From the NCBI RefSeq assembly GCF_900106535.1, contig NZ_FNOH01000003.1:310001-374000 (forward strand): a stretch of DNA of 64,000 nucleotides, read 5' to 3'. Below, piece after piece: positions 1 through 11,100 of this stretch. The first letter of the stretch is position 1, and each line of letters opens with the position of its first letter. This DNA comes from Myxococcus xanthus. Lineage in GTDB: Bacteria > Myxococcota > Myxococcia > Myxococcales > Myxococcaceae. Below the pieces are notes generated by a model that saw only the letters and a list, made by a program, of their open reading frames with translations, was not told the origin of the DNA and did no database searches. The position numbers were made by a program, and so were the translations under genes.

Positions 1-3000
1 ACCACCACCGGCGCGGCCACTTCTTCCACCAGCGCGCGCAGGCGGGATTCTGGTTGCGAGGGGTCCAGCGGCACGTACGCGCCTCCCGCCTTCAGAATCC
101 CCAGCATCGCCACCACCCACTCCACGCCCCGCTCCAGGCACAGCGCCACTGGCACTTCCGCGCCCACCCCCATTCCCCTCAACTGGTGCGCCACCTGGTT
201 GGCCTGCGCCTCCAACTGGCGGTACGTCAGCTCCCGCTCCTCGCACCGCACCGCGGGCGCCTCTGGCGTCCGCTCTGCGTGGTGCTCGACACACCGGTGG
301 ACAGCCTCCCACCGGAGAGCCTGGGCCGAGCCGTTCCATTCCACCAGCACCTGATGACGCTCCGCATCGGTCAGCAGCGGTATCTGGGAGAGGCGCGATT
401 CGGGCCGCGTGGTGACGGCCTTCAGCACCTGCTCCAGGTAGAACACCATCCGCTCCGCCGTGGCCGCCGTGAAGAGGTCGGTGCTGAACTGGAGCAAGCC
501 CTCGAAACCCCGTGGAGTCTCCCCCAGGCTCAACGAAAGCTCGAAGCGAGCCGCCTCCTTGTCAATCAACCCCATCGGCTTCACGGTCAGCGAGGGCAGC
601 GACAACGGCCCCACCGGGGCGTTCTGCAACACGAAGAGGACCTGGAAGAGCGCGCTGCGCCCCAGGTTCCGCTCGGGTTGCAGATGCTCCACGAGCTTCT
701 CGAAGGGAAGGTCCTGATGCTCGTACGCCCCCAGCGTGCGCTCACGCACCTGCGCCAGCAGTTCGCGGAAGGTGGCATGAGGCTGGACCTGGGCGCGGAG
801 AACCAGGGTGTTGACGAAGAAGCCGATGAGCCCCTCCGTCTCTTCGTACCGGCGACCCGCGATGGGCGAGCCCACCAGCACGTCCTCCTGCCCCGAGTAG
901 CGCGACAGCAGGAGCTGGAAGGCCGCCAGCAGCACCATGAAGGGCGTGGCTCCCTCCGCATGGGCCAGTGCCGTCACGGCGTCGCTCATCGGCCGTGACA
1001 ACCGCACCGGCACCCATGCACCGCGGTGCGACAACGTCGCCGGCCTGGGCTTGTCGGTGGGTAGCTCCAGGTGAGGAGGCGCGCCAGACAGCTGCTGCCG
1101 CCACCAGTCGAGCTGCGTCTCCAGCACGGCGCCGCTCAGCCATTGCCGCTGCCACACCGCGTAGTCCGCGTACTGCACGGGCAGCTCCGGCAACCCGGGA
1201 GACCGTCCTTCGAGGAAGGCCGCATAGAGCGCGCCCACCTCGCGGACCAGCACGCCCAGCGACCAGCCATCCGAGACGATGTGATGCAGCACCAGCACCA
1301 GGGCGTGCACGTCCGGCGACAGCCGCGACAGCCCCACGCGCACCAGGGGGCCGCGCTCCAGATGAAACGGCCGCAGGGCTGTTCGAGTCGCACGCGCGCG
1401 GAATTCGGCCTCGCGCTCCACTTCCGGCAGCGTGCTCAAGTCCTCGAAGGCGAGCTGGACGTCCATGGCCGGATGGATGACCTGGACAGGCTGGCCCTCG
1501 TGGGAGGCAAACGTCGTGCGCAACGACTCATGGCGCGCCACCAGCGCGGAGAACGCGCGCTGCAACGCGCTCACATCGAGCGAGCCCTCGATCCGGAGGA
1601 CGATGGGGACGTTGTAGCTGGCACTGCCCGGATGGAGCTGGTCGATGAACCAGAGCCGCTGCTGGGCGAACGACACGGGCAATGCGCCCATGCGAGGTAC
1701 CCGGGTCAGCGCTGGCACGCTCGGCGCCGCCGCTTCCCGCGCCGACTCCTCGATTCGCAGCGCGAGCCCTTCGAGCACAGGTGACGCGAAGAGCGTGCGC
1801 AGGGGCAACTCCACGCCGAAAGCGGAGCGGATGTGCGCGATGAGCTGCGTGGCCAGCAACGAGTGCCCGCCCAACTCGAAGAAGTCAGCGTCCGCGCTCA
1901 CCCGCTCGATGCCCAGCACTTCACACCAGATGATGCTCAGCTTCTGCTCGGTGACCGTACGCGGCTCGATGTGCTGACGGGGCTCGGAAGGCCCCGCGTC
2001 GGAGGCCAACAATGCCTTGCGGTCGACCTTGCCGTTGGGCGTCAGCGGCAGCGCCTCCAGCACCACCACCACCGACGGCACCATGTACTCCGGCAACTTC
2101 TGCCTCACGTACTCCTTCAGCGCCCCTCCCTCTCCTCCCGGCGCCACCACGTACGCCTCCACCCGCTTCTCCTGCCCCTCTCCCCTCACCACCGCTGCCG
2201 CTTCCTTCACCTGCGCGTGCTGCTTCAGCGCCTCCTCCACCTCCCCCAACTCAATCCGGTACCCCCTCACCTTCACCTGCTCGTCCCGACGCCCCAGAAA
2301 CTCCAGCAGCCCACCCTCCTGCCACCTCACCTCGTCCCCCGTCCGGTACACCCGCTCCCCCTCCCCAAACGGTGACGGCACGAAACGCTCCGCCGTCCAC
2401 TCCGGCCTCCCCACGTACCCCTCCGCCAGCCCCTCTCCTCCCACGTACAACTCTCCCCTCACCCCCACCGGCACCGGACGCATTCCTTCGTCCAGCACGT
2501 ACACCCGCGTATTTCCCACCGGCTTCCCAATGGGCACCGTCAACCCCACCTCCTCCTCTGCGACGCGGTGCACTGTCGTGAAAGTCGTCCCCTCTGTCGG
2601 CCCGTACCCGTTGAGGAGGATGCCCCCACTCCTCACTCTCTCCCTCACCCGCCCCACCGACAGCACGTCTCCTCCCGCCAGCACCTGCCTCACTCCACTC
2701 AGCGCTTCCGGCTGGTACGCCTGCATCTGCTCGAAGAGGGCTGCCGTCAGCCACAGCGACGTCACCCCTGCCTCCTTCAGCCTCCGCCCCAGCGCCTCCA
2801 ACTCCAGCGGCCCTTCCGGGTACACCACCAGCTTCCCCCCGTGCAGCAGCGCGCCCCATACCTCCAACGTCGACGCGTCGAAGCCCGTCGGCGCCAATTG
2901 CAGCCACACCTCCTCCGGCCCGAAGTCCGCCACGCCGCCGCCCAACACCAGCCGCGTTACCGCACGCTGCGGCACCGCCACCCCCTTCGGATTCCCCGTG

Positions 3001-6000
3001 CTTCCCGACGTAAACATCACGTACGCCAGGTGGCCTCCTCCTACTCGGGCTCCCGGGTTTGTCTCTGGCTGCCTGGCAATCTGCGTGTCCCACTCCGTAT
3101 CCACGCACACCACCAACTCGCTACCCGACGCCACTTCGTCCGCCAGCTTCTCCTGCGCCACCAGCAGCGCCACCCCCGCCTCCCGCTTCATCCACCCCAG
3201 CCGCTCCAGCGGGTAGCTCGCGTCCAGCGGCACGTACACGCCCCCCGCCTTCAGAATCCCCAGCGCGCTCACCACCCACTCCAACGAGCGCTCCGCGCAC
3301 AATCCCACTCGCACCTCGGGGCCCACTCCCATTCCCCTCAGGTGGTGCGCCAACTGGTTTGCTCGGCGATTCAACGCCTCGTAACTCACCTGCTGCCCTG
3401 CCCACTCCACTGCCACCGCGCCCGGGGTCCTCTCCACCTGCGCTTCAAACAGCTCCGCCAGCGACGCCTCCCTCGGGTACTCCGCTCGCCTCCCGCTCCA
3501 CTCCTCCACAAGGACGCGCCGCTCCTCCACCGACATCAACGACAGCTCAGACAAGGTCCGGCGCTCCGAACCACACAGTTCGCGCAGGAGCTGCCGGGCC
3601 TGCTCGACCATCCGCTTCGCCGCCGATGCATCAAAGCGCCTGGCGTCGTAGGTCAGGCGCAGCTGCCATTCACGCCCCGGGACGGCCATCATCGTCACCG
3701 GATGTGAGTCCACCTCGACGATGTACGGGTCGCGAACCACCAGCTCGTCCGACATCGTGGTGAGGCCCGCATCCCGGGGGTAGTTCTCGAAGACGACCAG
3801 GCTCTCGAACAACGCGGGGCCAGGGGGAACCTCGCTCCAGCGGCGCACCTCCACCAGGGGCGACGTCTCATACTGCCTCGCCTCCTGGAGCCAGGCTTGC
3901 AGCCCCTTCAGCCAGGGGCCCACGGGGCTCGACGCGGGCAGGCGCACTCGCACGGGGATGGCGTTGATGAACAAGCCCACCATCGCCTCGATGCCGGCAA
4001 GCTCCGGGGGCCTGCCGGAGACGGTCAACCCGAACAGGACGTCGTCCTCTCCGGTATAGCGCCACAGCAACAGCGCCCAGGCCGCTTGCAACAGCGTGCC
4101 TCCCGTGACGCCCTGCTGGCGCGAGAAGGCCTCCAGTGCCGCCGTCTCCTCCGCGCTCATCCGGAGCAGCACTTCACCCAGGAGCGTCACATCACGCAGT
4201 GCCCTTCCGAGCTCCAAGCGGGTGGGCTGCGTGAAGCCCGCCAGCGCGCCGCGCCAGAAGTCACGCGCGGCGCCAAGCTCCTGACGCCCCAGCCACGCGA
4301 TGTAGTCGCGGTACGGCCGCACGGCGCTTCGTGCCAGCGTCACGCCTCGCCGCAGTGCCTCATACCGGGTGAGGACCTCCCGCAGCACCACCTGTGTGGA
4401 CCACCCGTCCAGCAACAGGTGCGTCAGGCTGAACACCACGCGCCACACACGCGCTCCCGTGCGAAGCATCGTCAGCCGGAAGCCGGGCGCGCGGGTGAGC
4501 ACCAGCCCCCTTCGGCGATCCTCCTCGAAGAACGCGGCCAGTCGGGCCTTCTGGTCGGCCTCGGACAGGTGGCGCAAGTCCTCGACGTCGACGGGAGGCA
4601 GCACCTCGCGCATCACCGCCTGGAGCGGCGTGTCCAGCCCCTCCCAGAAGAACGCGGTCCGGAGGATGGCGTACTGCTCGGCGGCCTGCCGCCACGCTTC
4701 CACGAAGGCGCGCGCATCCAGTGGGCCTTCGAGCTCGAAGGAGATCTGATTGAAGTACGGCTGGGTCTCACTCTCCTGGAGATGGGAGATCAAGATTCCA
4801 TGCTGGAGCGGTGACAGCGGGTAAAGGTCCTCGATGTCCTCCAGATGGTAACCGTGCGCGGCCAGCCTCTTGGAGAACGCCTCCAAGCCCTCCGGGGAGA
4901 GGCCCGACAACGGAAAGCCGGAAGCGGGCCCGGACGAAGGCTCCTCCGTGAGCTGAGAATCGACGGGAGGGGCCTCCCCCGCCACCGCCGCCAGCCCCGC
5001 CACGGTCGGGTGGTCGAAGAGCTGTTTCATCCGGAGGTGCAGCCCCGCCTGCTCGGCCCGCGAGACGACCTGGATGGCGATGATGGAGTCGCCACCCAGC
5101 TCGAAGAAGTTCTCGTGGATGTCCACCCGCGGCCGGTCGAGCACCTGCGCCCAGATGGCCGTGAGTGTCTCTTCCTTCGCGTTGCGCGGCCCCTCGAAGA
5201 CTCGCGCTGCTTCTTCGGGCAGCGCTGGCGGCGGCAGCGCGCGCCAGTCCACCTTGCCATTGGGTGTCAGCGGCAGGGCGTCCAGCACCACCAGCGCCGA
5301 CGGCACCATGTGCCCAGGAAGCCGCTGCTGGAGGAACGCGCGCAGCGCCGCCGTGTCAGGCGCTGGCTGCGAGGAGGGCGTGGCATACGCCACCAGTCGC
5401 TTGTTTCCGGGCACGTCTTCGCGCGCGACCACCACCGCATCCCGGACCTCGGGATGCGCTCTGAGCACCGTCGCCACTTCCCCAGGCTCCACGCGGAAGC
5501 CCCGCACCTTCACCTGGAAATCGACCCGGCCGATGAACTCCAAACGCCCGTCCGCCAGCCACCGCACCTTGTCTCCCGTGCGGTACATCCTCGCGCCAGG
5601 CTCCCCGCCGTACGGGTCCGGCACGTACCGCTCCGCGGTCAGCTCTGGATGCCCCAGGTACCCTCGCGTCACCTGGGCGCCTCCCGCGTACAGCTCCCCC
5701 GCTACTCCCACCGGCACGGGACGCAGGCCCCCATCCAGCACGTACACCCGCGTGTTGCCCATCGGCCGCCCCAGCGGCACCACCACCGGCGACGTCGGCC
5801 GACGCGGCAGCTCCACGCGCCCTGCCAACACGCCCACTGTCGCCTCCGTCGGGCCGTAGTGGTTGTACACCTCGCACTCAGGCGCCAGCGCATGCACCTG
5901 CTCCAGCAGGATCCACGACGCCGCCTCCCCGCCCACCACCAGCCGCTTCCTCGGCAGCACCAGCCTCGGCTCCGCGCCGCTCATCAGCGCCGCGAGGTGC

Positions 6001-8114
6001 GAGGGCACCAGCTTCACGCAGTCCACCCCATGCCGAGCGAAGTACTCCGCCACGCCCGTCGGACTGCTCGCTCGCTCCTGCGTCAACACATGCAGCAGCC
6101 CGCCGGTGCACAGCGCCGGGAACAGCACCGTGTTCCCCAGGTCCGCCGCCACCGTCGACACCAGCGCGAAGCTGGCGCAGTCGGCCAAACCCAACCTCTC
6201 AATGGCCGCTTGCACATAATTCGCCAACTGCCCGTGTGTGACCGCCACCCCCTTGGGCCGCCCGGTACTGCCTGACGTGAACAGCACATACGCCAACTGC
6301 TCCGGGTGCACCGTCACGAGCGGCGGTGCCGCTGAAGGCCACTGCTCCAGCAGCGCGGCATCTCCATCCACCACCACTCGGCGCGCGCGAGTCCCTTCGA
6401 AGATCGCGGCGTATCGCGCCTGCGTCACCACCACCGGTGCGTCGACCTCTTCCACCAGCATCCGCAGCCGGGACTCTGGCTGCGAAGGGTCCAGCGGCAC
6501 ATACGCGCCCCCTGCCTTCAGGATGCCGAGCATCCCCACCACCCACTCCACACCTCGCGCCAGGCACAGCGCCACGGGCACGTCCGCCCCCACGCCCTGC
6601 CCTCTCAACTGGTGCGCGAGCTGATTGGCACGCGCTTCCAGCGCCCCGTACGTCACCTCCTTCTCCTCGCACCGGACCGCTGGCGCGTCCGCGTTGCGTG
6701 CGACCTGCGCCAGGAAGCGCTCTTGCACGCTGGCCCAGGGTGCGAAGCCGGTGCGCGTGTCGTTCCACGCCACGAGCATCTGGTGACGCTCGGGCTCGGA
6801 GATCAGAGACAGCGTCCCCAGAGCGCCGTCCGGCCTTGCCGCCATCGCCTCCAGCACGAGGCGAATGCGTTCGAGCTGTCCATCCGCGAAGGCCGCGGAG
6901 AAGCGCGCCCGGTCGTACCGCAAGCACAGCGGAAGCCGAGGGCCGTTCGTCGAGATGAGCGTCAGCGGGAAGTGGTCCGCCTCGACCGCGCGAATATCGC
7001 GCACCGCCAAGGCCCTGGCGGAGGACGTGAGCTCGGCATCCAGCGGATAGTTCTCGAAGACGACCAACGTCTCGAAGAGCGAGGTGCCAGCGGGCACGCC
7101 GCTCCAGCGCTGGACCTTCACCAGCGGCGCGTGCTCGTGCTGCCGCGCCTCCACCTGCATCTCCTGGATTTGCCCCAGCCAGGGCCCGAACGATGCACCG
7201 GGAGGCAACCGCACTCGCACGGGCTGGGTGTTGATGAACAGCCCGACCATGTCCTCCACGCCGGCCAGTCCCGGGGGACGTCCGGAGACAGTGGTGCCGA
7301 AGACGACATCTTCCGCCCCGCACAGGTGACCGAGCACCAAGGCCCAGGCCCCCTGCACCAGGGTGTGCAACGTGAGCCCCTGCCTCCGCGCGAAGCGGCT
7401 CAGCTCCGAGGTGAGCGCCTCCGACAGGAACAGCTCCCGCGAGGCCTTACCCGTCCCTTCCCCGCCACCGGGCTCGACGCGAGGATTCGTGGGCGCGTCG
7501 AAGCCTTCGAGCGCCTGCCGCCAGAACGACTCGGACACCGCCAGGTCCTGCTCGCCCAACCACCCGATGTAGTCCCGATACGGCCGAGGCGCCGCGATGC
7601 GAGGCTGCTTCCCCGCACACGAGCCCTCGTACAGGGCGAGGACATCGCGGATCACCAGCGGTACGGACCAGCCGTCCAGGATCAGGTGGGAATGGCTGAA
7701 GACGAAGCGATGCGCATCATCGCCGACGCGCAGCAGCGCCAGGCGCACCAACGGCGCCCAGGACAGGTCGAAGCCCTCGCGACGGTCCTGTGCCAGCAAG
7801 GCTTCCAGCCGGGACTCGCGTGCTTCGGGCGACAGGTCGCGCCAGTCCTCGATGCGGACCGGCAGGTCCACCTCACGCAGAACGACCTGCATCGGCTCGT
7901 CCACGTCATCCCAGACGAACGCCGTGCGCAGCACCGGGTGCGCCGCGACGACCGTGTTCCACGCCTGGGTGAAGAGCGCCACGTCCAGGTGGCCGCGCAG
8001 CTCGCAGACGAGCTGGTTGAAGTACAGCCCCCGGCCGGGCTCTGCGATGGCATGGAACAGCATGCCGCCCTGCAACGGCGACAGGGGGTACAGGTCCTCG
8101 ATGTTGTCGCTCAT
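1..8114 (-). CDS. Non-ribosomal peptide synthetase, C-A-PCP-C-A-PCP-C-A... (3' end outside window)
   Basis: Third gene of the assembly line; at least 2704 codons, and the reading frame is still open at base 1. Its ATG overlaps the stop of the preceding synthetase (ATGA), so the two are translationally coupled. Domains by residue: C1 1-450 (SHLILDG near 140), A1 460-980 (TSGSTG near 610), PCP1 Ser near 1010 in GGDSI, C2 1085-1530 (THLLLDG near 1234), A2 1540-2050 (TSGSTG near 1699), PCP2 Ser near 2085 in GGHSL, C3 2140-2590 (HHIVSDG near 2274), and the first part of A3. C1 and C2 carry the YPLSPLQxG opening seen in DCL or dual condensation domains. C1 fits DCL because the upstream protein ends in an epimerase. 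Specificity residues read by eye are DLTKVGHVG for A1 (closest to the aspartate code) and DALWLGGTF for A2 (closest to valine). Product and terminal domain are unknown. Confidence 0.95.
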   Translation of the reverse strand, partial: MSDNIEDLYPLSPLQGGMLFHAIAEPGRGLYFNQLVCELRGHLDVALFTQAWNTVVAAHPVLRTAFVWDDVDEPMQVVLREVDLPVRIEDWRDLSPEARESRLEALLAQDRREGFDLSWAPLVRLALLRVGDDAHRFVFSHSHLILDGWSVPLVIRDVLALYEGSCAGKQPRIAAPRPYRDYIGWLGEQDLAVSESFWRQALEGFDAPTNPRVEPGGGEGTGKASRELFLSEALTSELSRFARRQGLTLHTLVQGAWALVLGHLCGAEDVVFGTTVSGRPPGLAGVEDMVGLFINTQPVRVRLPPGASFGPWLGQIQEMQVEARQHEHAPLVKVQRWSGVPAGTSLFETLVVFENYPLDAELTSSARALAVRDIRAVEADHFPLTLISTNGPRLPLCLRYDRARFSAAFADGQLERIRLVLEAMAARPDGALGTLSLISEPERHQMLVAWNDTRTGFAPWASVQERFLAQVARNADAPAVRCEEKEVTYGALEARANQLAHQLRGQGVGADVPVALCLARGVEWVVGMLGILKAGGAYVPLDPSQPESRLRMLVEEVDAPVVVTQARYAAIFEGTRARRVVVDGDAALLEQWPSAAPPLVTVHPEQLAYVLFTSGSTGRPKGVAVTHGQLANYVQAAIERLGLADCASFALVSTVAADLGNTVLFPALCTGGLLHVLTQERASSPTGVAEYFARHGVDCVKLVPSHLAALMSGAEPRLVLPRKRLVVGGEAASWILLEQVHALAPECEVYNHYGPTEATVGVLAGRVELPRRPTSPVVVPLGRPMGNTRVYVLDGGLRPVPVGVAGELYAGGAQVTRGYLGHPELTAERYVPDPYGGEPGARMYRTGDKVRWLADGRLEFIGRVDFQVKVRGFRVEPGEVATVLRAHPEVRDAVVVAREDVPGNKRLVAYATPSSQPAPDTAALRAFLQQRLPGHMVPSALVVLDALPLTPNGKVDWRALPPPALPEEAARVFEGPRNAKEETLTAIWAQVLDRPRVDIHENFFELGGDSIIAIQVVSRAEQAGLHLRMKQLFDHPTVAGLAAVAGEAPPVDSQLTEEPSSGPASGFPLSGLSPEGLEAFSKRLAAHGYHLEDIEDLYPLSPLQHGILISHLQESETQPYFNQISFELEGPLDARAFVEAWRQAAEQYAILRTAFFWEGLDTPLQAVMREVLPPVDVEDLRHLSEADQKARLAAFFEEDRRRGLVLTRAPGFRLTMLRTGARVWRVVFSLTHLLLDGWSTQVVLREVLTRYEALRRGVTLARSAVRPYRDYIAWLGRQELGAARDFWRGALAGFTQPTRLELGRALRDVTLLGEVLLRMSAEETAALEAFSRQQGVTGGTLLQAAWALLLWRYTGEDDVLFGLTVSGRPPELAGIEAMVGLFINAIPVRVRLPASSPVGPWLKGLQAWLQEARQYETSPLVEVRRWSEVPPGPALFESLVVFENYPRDAGLTTMSDELVVRDPYIVEVDSHPVTMMAVPGREWQLRLTYDARRFDASAAKRMVEQARQLLRELCGSERRTLSELSLMSVEERRVLVEEWSGRRAEYPREASLAELFEAQVERTPGAVAVEWAGQQVSYEALNRRANQLAHHLRGMGVGPEVRVGLCAERSLEWVVSALGILKAGGVYVPLDASYPLERLGWMKREAGVALLVAQEKLADEVASGSELVVCVDTEWDTQIARQPETNPGARVGGGHLAYVMFTSGSTGNPKGVAVPQRAVTRLVLGGGVADFGPEEVWLQLAPTGFDASTLEVWGALLHGGKLVVYPEGPLELEALGRRLKEAGVTSLWLTAALFEQMQAYQPEALSGVRQVLAGGDVLSVGRVRERVRSGGILLNGYGPTEGTTFTTVHRVAEEEVGLTVPIGKPVGNTRVYVLDEGMRPVPVGVRGELYVGGEGLAEGYVGRPEWTAERFVPSPFGEGERVYRTGDEVRWQEGGLLEFLGRRDEQVKVRGYRIELGEVEEALKQHAQVKEAAAVVRGEGQEKRVEAYVVAPGGEGGALKEYVRQKLPEYMVPSVVVVLEALPLTPNGKVDRKALLASDAGPSEPRQHIEPRTVTEQKLSIIWCEVLGIERVSADADFFELGGHSLLATQLIAHIRSAFGVELPLRTLFASPVLEGLALRIEESAREAAAPSVPALTRVPRMGALPVSFAQQRLWFIDQLHPGSASYNVPIVLRIEGSLDVSALQRAFSALVARHESLRTTFASHEGQPVQVIHPAMDVQLAFEDLSTLPEVEREAEFRARATRTALRPFHLERGPLVRVGLSRLSPDVHALVLVLHHIVSDGWSLGVLVREVGALYAAFLEGRSPGLPELPVQYADYAVWQRQWLSGAVLETQLDWWRQQLSGAPPHLELPTDKPRPATLSHRGAWVPVRLSRPMSDAVTALAHAEGATPFMVLLAAFQLLLSRYSGQEDVLVGSPIAGRRYEETEGLIGFFVNTLVLRAQVQPHATFRELLAQVRERTLGAYEHQDLPFEKLVEHLQPERNLGRSALFQVLFVLQNAPVGPLSLPSLTVKPMGLIDKEAARFELSLSLGETPRGFEGLLQFSTDLFTAATAERMVFYLEQVLKAVTTRPESRLSQIPLLTDAERHQVLVEWNGSAQALRWEAVHRCVEHHAERTPEAPAVRCEERELTYRQLEAQANQVAHQLRGMGVGAEVPVALCLERGVEWVVAMLGILKAGGAYVPLDPSQPESRLRALVEEVAAPVV
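2040..3500 (-). other. A2 adenylation domain with divergent codon usage (mosaic segment)
   Basis: This stretch covers the whole second adenylation domain of the synthetase at 1-8114. On the coding strand it is strikingly G-rich, with many AGG arginine, GGG/GGA glycine and GAG/GTG codons. The flanking C2 and PCP2/C3 prefer CGC and GGC. The change in style falls near the C/A and A/PCP borders. This is what exchange of one A domain by recombination would leave. The limits are by eye and approximate. Confidence 0.55.
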
Positions 8115-11100
8115 CGCGTCTTCTTTCCAAACCGTGCGGCCAGCTTGTCGAGCTGCGCCTGTTTCACCTTCGCGAGCGGAAAGTCAGAGGGCGAGTGCCC
8201 TCCCGCATCCGGCGCGCGCGATGCGTGCACCAGCGCATGGAGGCGCGCGAGGAAGTCCTTGGCGACACGCGTCACCGTCTCACGGCGGTGCACCGCCTCG
8301 CTGAACGTCCAGAGGACCACCAGCCGCCCGTCACGCACCATGCCCGTCACATCGAGCAGGTATGGCCGCCGCGCGCTCGGGGCTCGCTGCCGCAAGGTGG
8401 CCGCCTCGGGTGCGAGGACGAAGGGAGCCCCCTCGCCCACGACACCGTCGAGCTGCCCCAGGTGGTTGAAGCCCACCTCCGCCAACGACAAGGCCGCCAG
8501 CGCCGCGTCCCTCGACACGTAGCGGAGCAGCCCCCACCCCATGCCTCGTGACGGCACGGCGCGCAGCCCCTCCTTCACGGCGCGAAGTGCCTCGCCCGGC
8601 CCCGTCGTCCCCCGCAGGTCGAGCAGCGCGGGAAACACCCGCGTGAACCAGCCCACCGTGCGAGACACATCCACGCCCGGAAGCACCTCTTCCCTTCCGT
8701 GCCCCTCCACGTCCACCAGCGCGACGGCCCCTCCCGCCCACGCGGTCAGTGCCTGCGCCAGCGCCGTCAGCAGGGGCTCCTGAGGCTGCGTGTGCCAGGC
8801 CTTCGGGACATCCTGCAGCAGCGCGCGCGTCTGCTCTGGCTCCAGCGTCACCTGCACCGTGCTCGCGGTGGCCTCCGTGTTGAGGCCCCCCGTGAAGTCC
8901 ACGGGCAGCCGGGAGGCCTCGCGCCAGGGCCGCTCCAGCCACCAGGCCCGCTCCGCCGTCAGCGCCTGCGAGCGCGCCAGCGCCTCCAGGCCACGGGCCC
9001 ACGCCTGGAACGACGTCGTCTTCGGGGGCAGCACCACGGCGTCCCCCGCCGCGAGCCGCGTGTACGCCGTCGCTAGGTCCTCCAGGAGGATGCGCCATGA
9101 CACCGCGTCCACCACGAGGTGATGCACCGCCAGCATCAGCCGCGTGGAGTGGCCCGCGCCCCACTCCAGCAACACCGCCTGGACGAGCGGCCCATCCAGC
9201 CGCAGCGCGCGTTGCGCAGCCTCCGCATGCCGCGACAGCGCCGAGGGGCGCTCCGCCTCCGGCACGGCGGACAGGTCCACGCGCGCCACCGTGACGCGCG
9301 CGCCTGGCTCGCAGATGGCCTGGTGCCAGCCGTCCTCCCCGCCCACGAAGCCCAGCCGGAGCGCGTCATGATGCGCCAGCAGGTGCGCCAGCGCGCGCTC
9401 CAGCAAGGTGGCGTCCAGGGCGGCTCTCGCCTCCAACAGCAAGGACATGTTCCAGTGGTGTGGCGCCTCCAGTCCCAGCTCGAAGAACCAGTGCTGGATG
9501 GGCGTCAGCGCCACCGGCCCCACGACGGGGCCTTGCTCGGCCTGCACCGCCAAGCGCGTTCCCGCGACCGAGGCGAGCCGCGCCACCGTCGGGTTCTGGA
9601 AGAGCTGCTTCGGGGACAGCTCGATGCCCTGCGCGCGCGCGCGGGTGACAATCTGCAGTCCCAGGATGGAGTCGCCCCCCAGCTCGAAGAAGTCGTCGTG
9701 GATGCCCACGCGTTCGACGCCCAGCACCTCCCGCCAGAGCGACACCAGCGTGGCTTCCACCTCCGAATGAGGCGCGGCCGGCGCCGCCGCGGAGGCCGGA
9801 TCCGGCGTGGGCAACGCCCGGCGGTCCACCTTGCCGTGCCGGGTGCGCGGCAGCGAGTCCATCGCGACGAAGGTCGCGGGGACCATGTACGGCGGCAGGC
9901 GCGAACGCACCCACTCCTTCAGGGCCTGTGCGTCTGGTTTCTCACCCGGCCCCTCCGTCGCGAGCACCCCGTAGGCGACCAGGCGCTTCGGCCCCTTCCC
10001 ATCCTCACGCGCGACGACGACGGCCTCCTTCACCGCCGGATGCGCGAGCAGCGCGGCTTCGACCTCACCCGGCTCGATGCGGAAGCCCCGCACCTTCACC
10101 TGATGGTCCACGCGGCCGATGAACTCCAGCGTCCCGTCCGCCCGCCAGCGCGCCACGTCGCCCGTGCGGTACATGCGCGCGCCCAAGCGGCCGTCGAAGG
10201 GGTCCATCACGAAGCGCTCGGACGTGAGCCCAGGCTGGCCCAGGTAGCCTCGCGCCACGCCCGCGCCGCCCACGTACAGCTCGCCCGGTGCACCCCGCGG
10301 CACCAGCCTGCGGTGCGCGTCCAGCAGGTACACGCGAGCCCCAGGCACCACGCGCCCGATGGGCACGCGCCCCTCTTCGTCCACACGCACCCGGTGCACC
10401 GTGCTCCAGATGGTGGCTTCCGTGGGGCCGTACTCGTTGAACAGGGACACCGCGGGCAGCGCCTCATGATGCGCCCGCGTCAACTCCACGGGACACGGCT
10501 CGCCTCCCACACTCACCGCGCGCAAGCCCCTCAGCCCTCCCACCGGCGCCGCCGCCAATATCTGCCCGTAGAGCGAGGGCACGGAGACGAGGTGCGTGAC
10601 GTGAGAGCGCGCGATCCGCTCGGCGAGCCGGCGCGGGTCCCCATGTTCCTCGGCGTCCGGGTAGCGCAGCGTGCCGCCTCCGAACAAGGACCACAGCAGT
10701 CCCGCGAGCGAGGCGTCGAAGGTGAAAGGTGCCAGGGACATCACCACCCCCGGCTCGCCGTACACGTCGGCGCGGGCCTGGGTCGCGGCCACCAGGTGCC
10801 GGTGCTCCAGCACCACGCCACGCGGCCGGCCGGTGGAGCCGGAGGTGTAGACGACGCACGCCGCATCCGTCCCCTCCGGAAGGCCGCACACGTCCTCGGT
10901 CGCCTCGGGCAGGGAATCCAGGGGGATGACCGTCAGCCCCTCACGCGAGGGAACCCGGGCACGGCACGACTCGGAGGCGACCAGCGCCTGGGCCCGTGTG
11001 TCCGCGAGGATGCCGGCCAGACGCTCCGCCGGGTGGTCCACGTCGAGCACCACCACGGCCGCCCCCGCCCGGGTCACGCCCATCAACCCCGCGACCACGT

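Noticed and set aside
6612..8522. A 636-residue plus-strand frame over the NRPS junction
   Set aside because: It spans two synthetase genes on the opposite strand and has no motif; it is explained by high GC.
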